Below are positions 54,190-62,687 of a stretch of DNA of 64,000 bases, piece after piece. A model generated the notes under the pieces. That model was not told the DNA's origin, ran no database searches, and saw nothing but the letters and a program-made list of their open reading frames with translations. The stretch covers positions 1-64,000 of the forward strand of contig JAAZCE010000047.1 of NCBI GenBank assembly GCA_012513435.1. The letters are read 5' to 3'. The DNA is from Clostridiales bacterium (GTDB taxonomy: Bacteria; Bacillota; Clostridia; Peptostreptococcales; Anaerovoracaceae). A program made the position numbers and the translations under genes. Each line of letters opens with the position of its first letter. Within the stretch, counting starts at the first letter, position 1.

Positions 54190-54370
54190 CCAAAAAATAA
54201 ACAAACACCGATATTCGGTGCCGGCTTATGAAATACCGCAACCCTTGATGCGGCTTCAAGTCTCACCGAAAATGAAAGCTCTGGCTTAATCGCTCATTGG
54301 CGATACACAGTAGCAAGGATGCTGCCGCGGACTCCCACCGCATTCCGACATAGTCGTTGGATTTATTCAT
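54190..54370 (-). promoter_or_regulatory. cobalamin riboswitch
   Basis: On the minus strand the leader contains GGTGGGAGTCC, GGCAGC, TACTGT and, later, AAGCCAGAGC, in the order and spacing of the cobalamin riboswitch with its B12 box. It ends in a hairpin CACCGA-TAT-TCGGTG (54220-54206) and a T-rich run that look like a Rho-independent terminator. It would switch the ECF operon off when cobalamin is plentiful. Confidence 0.8.
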
Positions 54371-54380
54371 TTATGTCACT

Positions 54381-54409
54381 ATTATAGCAGTTGCGCCATT
54401 ATTTATCAA
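54381..54409 (-). promoter_or_regulatory. promoter of the ECF operon
   Basis: On the minus strand -35 TTGATA (54409-54404) and a perfect -10 TATAAT (54386-54381) are 17 bases apart, just before the cobalamin riboswitch. Confidence 0.75.
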
Positions 54410-54425
54410 TTCAATAGGTGATTAA

Positions 54426-54453
54426 AAAACGAAGGCATAAAACCCTTCGTTTT
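54426..54453 (-). terminator. terminator-like hairpin
   Basis: AAAACGAAGG (54426-54435) pairs with CCTTCGTTTT (54444-54453). On the minus strand a T run follows. It isolates the ECF promoter from transcription that comes from the repeat region. Confidence 0.7.
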
Positions 54454-54469
54454 AGAATGTAGGCTAACG

Positions 54470-54650
54470 CCCCCTCCATGAGTTTTGCTTGTTTTTATTT
54501 CAAAAAAGCTCGGTTCATTTCCAATATTTCCCTGAAACCGTCCTAATTATGACCCCCTCCATGAGTTTTGTTGTGTAACTCAAAAAATAACTCTGTGTTC
54601 ACCCTATCACCCACGAAGTTTTAAACGGAACTCTTGAACAAAACTCCGTG
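54470..54650. repeat. degenerate intergenic repeat cluster
   Basis: An exact 18-base direct repeat, CCCCCTCCATGAGTTTTG, occurs at 54470-54487 and 54553-54570. A related inverted version, AACAAAACTCCGTG, lies at 54637-54650, and on the minus strand CACGGAGTTTT faces AAAACTTCGTG as a hairpin. The area from about 54455 to 54870 appears to be made of decayed repeat copies. Confidence 0.5.
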
Positions 54651-54850
54651 TTTGACTTCCAATATGTCGATAATATTTGGTTTTCTGCAAAAATCCGGTG
54701 CTTTTCAAACAAAAAATCTCTAAAACTCAGTGTCATAAAGCTCAGCGTCAAAGCAACGCTTTCAGACGATGCTAATATTGTCATCTGTGGCTGGATTAGC
54801 CGTGCTACTCTTTTGGAACCTGTCTCTATTTCTTTTTTCTTAATCTCCAC
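54599..54850 (-). other. doubtful 83-codon open frame
   Basis: A GTG-started frame without a ribosome site. It overlaps the intergenic repeats (its end encodes part of the repeat). No family is recognised. It is probably not a gene, or is a remnant of one. Confidence 0.25.
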
Positions 54851-54902
54851 AACTATTTTACACTAACAGTTATTAATTGTGGGTAAAAAAAAGAAAAAAA
54901 TA

Positions 54903-54934
54903 TGTCAGCTCCGTTTTAAAAAGCGGAGCTGACA
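54903..54934 (-). terminator. terminator of the carboxylesterase gene
   Basis: TGTCAGCTCCG (54903-54913) pairs perfectly with CGGAGCTGACA (54924-54934). On the minus strand a long T-rich run follows. Confidence 0.9.
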
Positions 54935-54955
54935 TTCTCCAGGCATTAAGCCTAT

Positions 54956-56617
54956 TTACTTAAGATAGTGCTTTGCAAATGATTGCAGTAGAGCTCTCTG
55001 ATCTCCGAGAGGGTCTTTCTCCATATTCAAGCCGTCCTTCGTTATCATCATAGTGTTCCTATCTGTAGTATCATACTTCGACCATTCCACATCACCTACG
55101 CTTGGGTTCCCTGTTTTTGCAAAGTTAACCCATGCTTCACAGATTTGATCTGCCATATCCACATCAACGGTACCGCTGAATATGGTTTCATCCTGATTAT
55201 GAAATACATATGCAACCTCTGAGGCATGACATGCACCAATGAAATCAAAATTATCCGATGAAATATCAAAATAGTACATATATGTATTTCCACCTGCATC
55301 GGCATGGCATGACGCCGTTTCTATAGCAGGAATTCTAAAGCCCGTTTCATTGCCTAACTCAGTGTTCTGCCATACCTTGGCAAGACTCTTTACCTGCTTT
55401 AGGCTGTAAAATTCATCGAGCTTTGCCTTTTCTTCTTCTGTAGCCACTTCATACGCCTCATCCTTCTTGGCCTTGGCAACATATTCCTTGTACATGGCCT
55501 TATTTTCCTTAACGCCATCTTCATCCATCTCGGACATTTCTACATCGCCCATTTCATTAATCCAATATCTCCATTCATCTGCATTGGAGCCAACCATAAG
55601 GTCAACATCCTTGCCTACGCCATCGAGAAGGGCCTGATATGGATCTTCCTCTACTACACCTTCTTGTCCTCTGAAAGGCATATTATAAAGGTCGTTTAAG
55701 GTGGAACCCTCGTCATCAATTACTTCCTCAGTATAAAGCTTAATCATCTTCTTTTCCGGAATTGCCATCAAATCATCCATGTTCTTTGCTCCGGTTAATT
55801 CCATCAGAGCTTCTGTAGTTCCCCAGTTATCAAAGTCCTCCTGATTATAGGTCAAATTCAACGAGCCACTTTCAGCAATCGCTCTCTTGAATAACCCCTG
55901 GGCATCGGAACTTGCGGTAAGCAATGATGTAAAGGCTCCGCCGGCCGAGTTACCGAATATAGTCACATTATCCGGGTCTCCGCCAAAGCTTTGGATATTT
56001 TCCTGCACCCAGGTCAGTCCCTGCATAAGATCCAGCATGCTGAGATTTTTGCTGTCAGGAAAAGCTTCTCCCCCTTCAACCTTGCTCAAATCTATTTCGC
56101 CCAGCATGCCGAGTCTGTAGTTTAAGCTTACAACGATAACATCATTATGCTCTTCTACAATTGTAGCACCGTTGTATAATGAATCTGCTGTACCTCCCCA
56201 GGCAAAGCCACCTCCATGAATCCAAACCATTACAGGTTTGTCTTTAGATTTCAAATCCTTGGTCCACACGTTCAGAGTTAAGCAGTCCTCACCAACGCCT
56301 GCCTCGTTTTCACCCGCAGGTTCGGAATGCCACGAATACTGTACTGACGTTTTACCAAATTCTTTTGCTTCAATGGTTTTGTCGCTTTCATCCGGAGCCT
56401 GTGGTGCCTTCCATCTCAAATCATCTGTCGGAGATTTGGCATAAGGAATTCCCTTAAATGCAAGCACATCGGTATCCTCATCCACCTGACCCACAAAATT
56501 ACCATTGTAACAGCCTGCCGTTCGGTCAGCTTCCGGGACTTCTTCACTTCCACAACCGCACAGAGCTAGTGTCATACAGCATATGACTGACACTGTCAAT
56601 AATAACTTCTTCTTCAT
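54956..56617 (-). CDS. type-B carboxylesterase lipoprotein
   Basis: A 553-residue alpha/beta hydrolase of the carboxylesterase/cholinesterase family, exported and lipid-anchored (lipobox ALCGC). The oxyanion motif HGGG is at 134-137, the nucleophile S224 in FGNSAGGAF, the acid E348 in GSNADEWRYW and H464 in GACHASEVAYVF. All catalytic residues are present, so it should be active outside the cell. The substrate is unknown. AAAGGAGG precedes the ATG. Downstream of the LuxR gene on the same strand. Confidence 0.88.
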   Translation of the reverse strand: MKKKLLLTVSVICCMTLALCGCGSEEVPEADRTAGCYNGNFVGQVDEDTDVLAFKGIPYAKSPTDDLRWKAPQAPDESDKTIEAKEFGKTSVQYSWHSEPAGENEAGVGEDCLTLNVWTKDLKSKDKPVMVWIHGGGFAWGGTADSLYNGATIVEEHNDVIVVSLNYRLGMLGEIDLSKVEGGEAFPDSKNLSMLDLMQGLTWVQENIQSFGGDPDNVTIFGNSAGGAFTSLLTASSDAQGLFKRAIAESGSLNLTYNQEDFDNWGTTEALMELTGAKNMDDLMAIPEKKMIKLYTEEVIDDEGSTLNDLYNMPFRGQEGVVEEDPYQALLDGVGKDVDLMVGSNADEWRYWINEMGDVEMSEMDEDGVKENKAMYKEYVAKAKKDEAYEVATEEEKAKLDEFYSLKQVKSLAKVWQNTELGNETGFRIPAIETASCHADAGGNTYMYYFDISSDNFDFIGACHASEVAYVFHNQDETIFSGTVDVDMADQICEAWVNFAKTGNPSVGDVEWSKYDTTDRNTMMITKDGLNMEKDPLGDQRALLQSFAKHYLK

Positions 56618-56714
56618 AATGACCTCCTTTGGTTTTTTGCAATTTTCTGAAATCTTATAGCAGAACTACAAAAAAAGATAGTACCCAATCGGGTACTATT
56701 TGTCCATGAATGGA

Positions 56715-57716
56715 TTATTGTCGTTTATTTCCCTGGGCATTCACAAGATGAGCCAACTCTATTCTGCTTTTCACATCCAGCTTTTCATACAGATTATGGG
56801 TATGCTTTTTAACAGTGTTAATGGAAATGTAAAGCATTGAACCTATGTCCGGATTAGTATAACCCTCATACACCAACTCCATGACCTCTCTTTCCCTGAC
56901 CGTGAGCTTGTGGTTTTCTGCAATTATGTCTAGAAGGCAAGCTATTTCTTCCTTGCCGTCACCGGCAGGTTCAGTTTCTCTCTTTGCAAAAAACAGAGGG
57001 CTGAAATCCTCCTTAAAAACAAATACGAATGTAGCCAGGCTGCACAGAAACATGATAGGACCTGTAAAGTCAGGAAACTCCAGCGCCCAGGCAGATACAC
57101 CAAACCGACCGAAGAAAAGACCAACATCTACTATACATTGAACCACAGACCACACTATAAGGAGTGCTGAGCATAATTCTATGTATTTTTTTCTCAACCT
57201 GTTGATGCTTTCCCTTACGCCATAAATAGCGTACAGAGCTATGAGGCATATGGTGGCGACATTAAACACCACCTCAGTCGCCGACCAGATAATGCAAACT
57301 CTATCATCGGCTATTTCATAGTAATCTCCCATGAAGCCCATGGCAATTACTAGTGACGCTCCAAGTCTGCATATAAACAGTATCCAGGCGAAAATAAAAA
57401 TCCCTTTGTATTTATCATCATCAAGCATCCGATAAATCAGAAGCATCCAGGCCAGGAAAAGGGTACAGCAAAGAGTGTAATCTACTATTCTGTATGGCAT
57501 AACAAGCTCAAACTCACTCTGCACAACTTCTCTGTAATAGAAGATAAAATACAAAATTCCCGTCAAGGTTATTGTCACAGCAAAATTTCTCGTAGACAAA
57601 TATAGCTTATTTCTCCTATATGTCCTGTTTACAAGAACCACAGTAATCAAAGCAATACATAAGAGAGATAAGAAAATGGCGACTATATAGAATATAAATA
57701 TAGTATCCCTATACAT
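56715..57716 (-). CDS. membrane-bound LuxR-type regulator
   Basis: A 333-residue protein with seven or eight membrane segments in the N-terminal 235 residues and a C-terminal LuxR helix-turn-helix (LTVREREVMELVYEGYTNPD, then SINTVKKHTHNLYEKLDVKS). Such regulators sense a signal in the membrane and act on nearby genes. The ATG at 57716 has GGAGG 8 bases upstream. It sits between the carboxylesterase gene and the DUF4430 surface-protein operon. Confidence 0.85.
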   Translation of the reverse strand: MYRDTIFIFYIVAIFLSLLCIALITVVLVNRTYRRNKLYLSTRNFAVTITLTGILYFIFYYREVVQSEFELVMPYRIVDYTLCCTLFLAWMLLIYRMLDDDKYKGIFIFAWILFICRLGASLVIAMGFMGDYYEIADDRVCIIWSATEVVFNVATICLIALYAIYGVRESINRLRKKYIELCSALLIVWSVVQCIVDVGLFFGRFGVSAWALEFPDFTGPIMFLCSLATFVFVFKEDFSPLFFAKRETEPAGDGKEEIACLLDIIAENHKLTVREREVMELVYEGYTNPDIGSMLYISINTVKKHTHNLYEKLDVKSRIELAHLVNAQGNKRQ

Positions 57717-57805
57717 ATTAATGCCTCCATCAGTATTATATATTCTCCGTCCGCTTATAGTCAATAAAACAACATGGTTTCAAGAGGTTTTCCACAAAAA
57801 AAGAA

Positions 57806-57853
57806 CATTTTTCCACATTATGCGATTTACTCGCAGGAGTTTGTGGAAAAATG
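57806..57853 (-). terminator. terminator of the surface-protein operon
   Basis: CATTTTTCCACA (57806-57817) pairs perfectly with TGTGGAAAAATG (57842-57853), with a smaller hairpin (TGCGA with TCGCA) inside. On the minus strand a T run follows. It ends the transcript of the large surface protein. Confidence 0.85.
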
Positions 57854-57869
57854 CTCTTTGGTTATTCTA

Positions 57870-60800
57870 TTATTTAGTGGTTTGGTCTTTCCTCTTCATT
57901 ACAACAATAATGCATATTGCTATAAGCGCTGCGGCTCCAAGAGCTATCCAGAACCAGTATGAAGTACTCTTTTCCGTTTCGCTCCCCATGGCATCCTCCC
58001 ATGTACCATTAAAACCTATAATGGCATACGGTGAGAAGCTCTGTGCGTCGAAGTCATAGCTATGGTCATTCTCAATGGCCTTAATGAATTCATACCCGCC
58101 ATCCTCGTCTATGTGGAGAACAGCTATGCTATCGTGGCCATCCTTGTCGGCAGCAGGCACCTTAACCCTAATACTTTTCTTAAGCTCTGCCTTCTTGCCT
58201 GTAAGCAAATCAATTATGTGTATATCATATCCTGAAAGAATAACGGCATCCTCACCAAAGGTCTCCTTAATCTTGCTCAACTCTTGGTCGGTGAATTCTC
58301 TTTCAGTGACTTCCACCTTTTGATACCACTTAGCATTGCTGATTGTTATTCCACTCTTCTTATCCTTATGCATTACCTGGCCGATTTCATTGAGAATCTT
58401 CTTGAAATCCTTGTAGTTGTCTACCAGCAGCCTCTCATCGTCGCTAAGGAGCTGGTACGCCTTGTAGGCTTCGATTACGCTGTTTAACTGTTCATCAGTG
58501 ATTTCTTCCATGTTATCAGGAAGCTTCTTGGATTCATCCTCAGGAGCGAGAATCTGGTCTATCTTGCTCTTGACCTCCTTGACACTGCTGCTCAAGACGG
58601 CATCCACGCTCTTGGTTATGGATTTAGTCGCTGACTTGACAGCTGTAATTTTATCCATCTGCTTAACAATCTCCCCGGATATGAGACCACCCTTTACCTT
58701 CGTTACGTCCGAACAATCGAACAGATTGGTTTTGCCGTTATAGGAACGAAGAAGTGAAACTAAAGCTCTCGCACACTGACTCTTATCAGAAGCATATCCT
58801 AAGGATAACTCTGGATTATCTATGATATAGTTAATCATAGTGTTGCCGTTCTTTACCAAGTCTTCGGAAAAAAAATCCACTCCTAAAAGGCCTATAAGCA
58901 TCTGTGCTTGGGCATCAGTCCATGCATTGGTGCTGTTAGAAATAAATGCGGACTTATAAAGTCCGTACCCATTTTGACTTCTGGACATCCACGGTATTAT
59001 CTCATCCTCAACGTACTTCTTAATCTTATATGCGTCTGCATCAGCAGCTGTTGCGGACGGATTATACATTAGGAAAATAGGCTGAGCATACATGGTTGCC
59101 ATATCATCCGCACTGTAGCTGTCTGCCTTGGAGGTTGATGTCAGGCTACTTACATAACTGGAGATAATAGATTCATAATCTCCGTATCTTCCACTATACA
59201 GGGCGTACGCCTTATAATGTACTGCAAAATATTTGCCGCTATCATCGCTCTTATTCAATTCGTCGATAAAGTTTATATTATTACAGTCAGTGGCATCATA
59301 TCCCATAGCGGTAAGTGCCAGAACAAATTTAGCAGTTTCCGTAGTCTCCGGCTCCTTATTATTTTGGGTCTGACAAGCAACGTACTCATTCCAAACGGTC
59401 ATTAATGAGGTATACATCCTTTCCTTTGATGCACCCTGTGGATAATATCCTGTTCTGGCACAGGTAAATGCAAAGAGTGGATCCTTGAATGCTTTTATTC
59501 CATCTTCCTTCACTATAGCATCAAGGATAGTTTTAATTGCCTTATCGGCTTTTTGAACCTGCGCCTGTTTTTGTATATCGGTCAAAGTATTGCTTATTGT
59601 CTTATCATCGTGGTAGGTTCCCTTGGAATCTGCAAATTCATAGGAAATTATTTTGAAATCATACTTGTCGTTGTTTTTGTACTCAAGGCTGTAATAATCC
59701 GACAGCTTTTTGCTGATGAAATCCTTGCTCACTCCATCATTGGTCGATGTGACAGCAAAATCCTTTTTCCATTTATCCTGATTCAAAGTAGCGATACATC
59801 CACAATCATTCAATATCTTGTCAAAGTTCTTATTAATATCCGGTTCACTTCCTGTATATTCCAGTTTATATGTAAGCGGAAATACACAGTCGTTTTGAGA
59901 AACAGTTCTGTCGTAAGTATAATCTCCGACCTTTGCTATGAGCTTTAATTCCACAATAGGGCTTATTTCGGTGAAATTGTATCTCAGGATTGGATTGTTC
60001 GAGCCTTCCTGAAGCTCCCATGTATTGACAAAGTCAAACCCCTTAAAGGTTTCCGCTACCTTTATTTGGTCAGAATTGCAGGCAGTCGCTCCGTCTACAG
60101 TTTTGTAACTGCTCGTGTCCGACTTCAAATACCAACAATTTGTCAAACCACCAACTGAAATAGGATATATTTTACCTTCGGTAATTGAAAGCTGCCCAGC
60201 AAAAACACAGTTCTCTATGGTTCCGCTATTTGAATTGGCAAATCCTGATACTTTAGCATTAACATCCGATTTAGTGGAATTAATTTTAACTGAAGATAAG
60301 CAATTTTTTATTGTTCCTTCATTACCAGATACATATCCGGCGTACCCAGTGGCATTGCCTGTAATAGAGCCATAAACCTGACATTTCTCTATCACTCCGC
60401 TGTTATAATAAGCTATCGCTGTGCCAGGATTAGAATTTGTTTTATTTATCCCGGACATTATAAGGCTGTTCACCGAACCTTTTTCCCCTATTGTGAGAAA
60501 CAGTGCTTCCGTATTTGTCCAGCCTGAAACGGTATGGCCTCTTCCGTTAAATGTGCCATTAAATATTTTAGCTTCGGCATCCGTCGGAACAATTCCGGCC
60601 GTTCCCACGTCATCCGTATCAGTCAATGCTATATCATTTGTCAAACAAACGGTTTTCCCTTCATATGTAACGCCGTTTCCAATAGAATCTCTGAAAATTT
60701 TAAGGTCCTTTGCCGAAGATATGAGATATGCCCCGTTGCTCTTGCTCCATAATGACTTGTACTTTTCTTCCGTTACAGTAACCTTGCATATAGGAGCTAT

Positions 60801-62663
60801 AATCGGGCAATCAACCTCAGACTCTGTCGCTGTTGACCAATCCATTACCCTGTCTTTAACGGTGCCCGATGCTGACACATAGTATGTGCCTGTTTTATCA
60901 AAGCTAAGTTCAACCTTTCCCACATCATCAGTAGTTTTCTTGTCAATAGGGGTGAATCCCTCATCACCAATTATGCCAACCTCTACTCCTGCAACTACTT
61001 TAGGCTCACCTCCAGCCATGCCTTGAAAGCCCGTCAGTGTAAGGGTAAACTTGGAATTCACTTCTACTTCCTTTTCCTGTTCGCCAAATGACGTGTACCA
61101 GTCAGCGTAATATGCATCATCCTTATTTATGGAAGCGGTTATCTTGTCTCCGTCTTTTACCTTATCTAAGGCAACACCGGCTGTTAATCCCGTACCGTTT
61201 ATAAAGAAAAGTGTATTGATGGTATCAACGTCCCAGAGCTTGCTTACCCAACCGCCTGGTGCACTATAACCACCAGGGCAATAGTCTTCATGCAGTTTTT
61301 GCATTACAGCATCTACAGTAGCCTGACCATCTGCAGTAGCAACCGTTACTGGAATGTTAATCATCTTGGTTGCCCTGTCATCCTTGCCTACCGCAATATT
61401 CCCTTTGTTTGAAACTGTCACGTATGTAGTTATTTCTTCTTTCACTGTAACCTTGCAAACAGGAGCTATAATCGGGCAATCTGCCTCTACCTTGATGCTA
61501 CCATCGTATGGCGGCTGAGACCAGTCAGCTACCATATCTTTAACAGCGCCCGATGCTGACACATAGTATGTGCCTGCCTTTTCAAAACTCAAGGTTACGA
61601 GTCCATCCGTTCCCGTTGTTTTTGTTCCAATCTGAGTAAATTCTCCACCCTCAATCGTGCCTATCTTTACTCCCTTAGCTGCTCTTGGCTCACCTCCGGC
61701 CATTCCTTGAAAGCCCGTCAGCGTAAGGGTGAACTCCTCATCTGACTTGACGGTTTTTTCAGATATATCAAATGATGTGTACCAATCGGCATAATATGAA
61801 TCGTCCTTATTTATAGATGCGGTTAATTTATCGCCATTTTTTACCTTGTCGACAGTGACTCCGGTTGACAAACCCTTACCGTTAACAAAAAACGTCACAT
61901 TCCCTGTATTGATTCCCCACAGCATATTTACCCATCCACCCGGTGCACTATATCCACCGGAGCAATACTCTACGTGGGCTTTCGCCAGTACAGCGTCAAC
62001 AGTTGCCGCACCGTCAGCATCTGCTTCCACCTCTACGGGAACATTTGACATAATCGTTTCGCCGCTTGATGCAATGACTCCTTTATTTGAAATGGTCACA
62101 TATGTGGTTATGGTGGGCTTGTTACCACTCTGCGGAGCTGCCCCCAGTAGGGGAACATCTCCATCATCACTGTCTTCTTCCGTTCCAGCGACATCCGTCT
62201 TCTCTGCTACCGTACCGCTGTACTTAACCTTGATTACGCTTCCGTTTGTAATATTACCCTTGGCAACTGAATAATCTGCAAACTGTTGGTTAATATCTGT
62301 ATCATTGACAAAACCCTTCCACAGACAGTCGGTTCCGGCTTCGCCGTTAGCGATGCCGTTTATCTCCGAAACTGTGTTAGAGCTAATATCGTTCATGGTT
62401 TTTTGGTCTGACTCCAGCGCCGCTTTTAACACGGTCAAAAACGTTGAACCCGCATCTATCTGGATTTCTTTCTCGTCTATGAGCTTCCCTGTCCAGTCAG
62501 CTCCGTCTTCCGCAGCCCAGATATCGTTTTCTACGATAACCTTTACGGTTCCCGTGTTTTCTGTTTCCCCTTCGGCAAATGCCAGCTGAGGTACCGTGCC
62601 AAAAAGCATGAAAAGTACAACGACCAATGAAAGCACCTTTCCAAATAATTTTTTCTTCTCCAC
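57870..62663 (-). CDS. very large surface protein: DUF4430, tandem repeats, toroid-like domain
   Basis: About 1,597 residues. A signal peptide ends near AFAEG. In numbering from the TTG at 62672, 38-152 is DUF4430-like (transcobalamin beta-type). Then come two near-identical repeats (186-413 and 414-637), a GLUG-type beta-helix stretch (about 640-870), an alpha/alpha region (about 1060-1340) that resembles the prenyltransferase/transcobalamin toroid (AKFVLALTAMGYDAT, YAQPIFLMYN), a stalk and a final membrane anchor with basic tail (VVMKRKDQTTK). The GTG at 62663 lies 10 bases after AGGAGG; the TTG at 62672 is too close. The fold pair matches transcobalamin and intrinsic factor, so corrinoid binding is inferred. 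No sorting motif. Confidence 0.8.
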   Translation of the reverse strand: MEKKKLFGKVLSLVVVLFMLFGTVPQLAFAEGETENTGTVKVIVENDIWAAEDGADWTGKLIDEKEIQIDAGSTFLTVLKAALESDQKTMNDISSNTVSEINGIANGEAGTDCLWKGFVNDTDINQQFADYSVAKGNITNGSVIKVKYSGTVAEKTDVAGTEEDSDDGDVPLLGAAPQSGNKPTITTYVTISNKGVIASSGETIMSNVPVEVEADADGAATVDAVLAKAHVEYCSGGYSAPGGWVNMLWGINTGNVTFFVNGKGLSTGVTVDKVKNGDKLTASINKDDSYYADWYTSFDISEKTVKSDEEFTLTLTGFQGMAGGEPRAAKGVKIGTIEGGEFTQIGTKTTGTDGLVTLSFEKAGTYYVSASGAVKDMVADWSQPPYDGSIKVEADCPIIAPVCKVTVKEEITTYVTVSNKGNIAVGKDDRATKMINIPVTVATADGQATVDAVMQKLHEDYCPGGYSAPGGWVSKLWDVDTINTLFFINGTGLTAGVALDKVKDGDKITASINKDDAYYADWYTSFGEQEKEVEVNSKFTLTLTGFQGMAGGEPKVVAGVEVGIIGDEGFTPIDKKTTDDVGKVELSFDKTGTYYVSASGTVKDRVMDWSTATESEVDCPIIAPICKVTVTEEKYKSLWSKSNGAYLISSAKDLKIFRDSIGNGVTYEGKTVCLTNDIALTDTDDVGTAGIVPTDAEAKIFNGTFNGRGHTVSGWTNTEALFLTIGEKGSVNSLIMSGINKTNSNPGTAIAYYNSGVIEKCQVYGSITGNATGYAGYVSGNEGTIKNCLSSVKINSTKSDVNAKVSGFANSNSGTIENCVFAGQLSITEGKIYPISVGGLTNCWYLKSDTSSYKTVDGATACNSDQIKVAETFKGFDFVNTWELQEGSNNPILRYNFTEISPIVELKLIAKVGDYTYDRTVSQNDCVFPLTYKLEYTGSEPDINKNFDKILNDCGCIATLNQDKWKKDFAVTSTNDGVSKDFISKKLSDYYSLEYKNNDKYDFKIISYEFADSKGTYHDDKTISNTLTDIQKQAQVQKADKAIKTILDAIVKEDGIKAFKDPLFAFTCARTGYYPQGASKERMYTSLMTVWNEYVACQTQNNKEPETTETAKFVLALTAMGYDATDCNNINFIDELNKSDDSGKYFAVHYKAYALYSGRYGDYESIISSYVSSLTSTSKADSYSADDMATMYAQPIFLMYNPSATAADADAYKIKKYVEDEIIPWMSRSQNGYGLYKSAFISNSTNAWTDAQAQMLIGLLGVDFFSEDLVKNGNTMINYIIDNPELSLGYASDKSQCARALVSLLRSYNGKTNLFDCSDVTKVKGGLISGEIVKQMDKITAVKSATKSITKSVDAVLSSSVKEVKSKIDQILAPEDESKKLPDNMEEITDEQLNSVIEAYKAYQLLSDDERLLVDNYKDFKKILNEIGQVMHKDKKSGITISNAKWYQKVEVTEREFTDQELSKIKETFGEDAVILSGYDIHIIDLLTGKKAELKKSIRVKVPAADKDGHDSIAVLHIDEDGGYEFIKAIENDHSYDFDAQSFSPYAIIGFNGTWEDAMGSETEKSTSYWFWIALGAAALIAICIIVVMKRKDQTTK
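60762..62117 (-). repeat. tandem coding repeat (two units)
   Basis: Two head-to-tail copies, 61434-62117 and 60762-61433, encode about 225 residues each. Both contain GGYSAPGGW, SINKDD, YYADWYTSF, TLTGFQGMAGGEP and ADCP or VDCP-IIAP. The high similarity suggests recent duplication or exchange between copies. Confidence 0.85.
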
Positions 62664-62687
62664 GTTTTTCAATCCTCCTATAATCTA

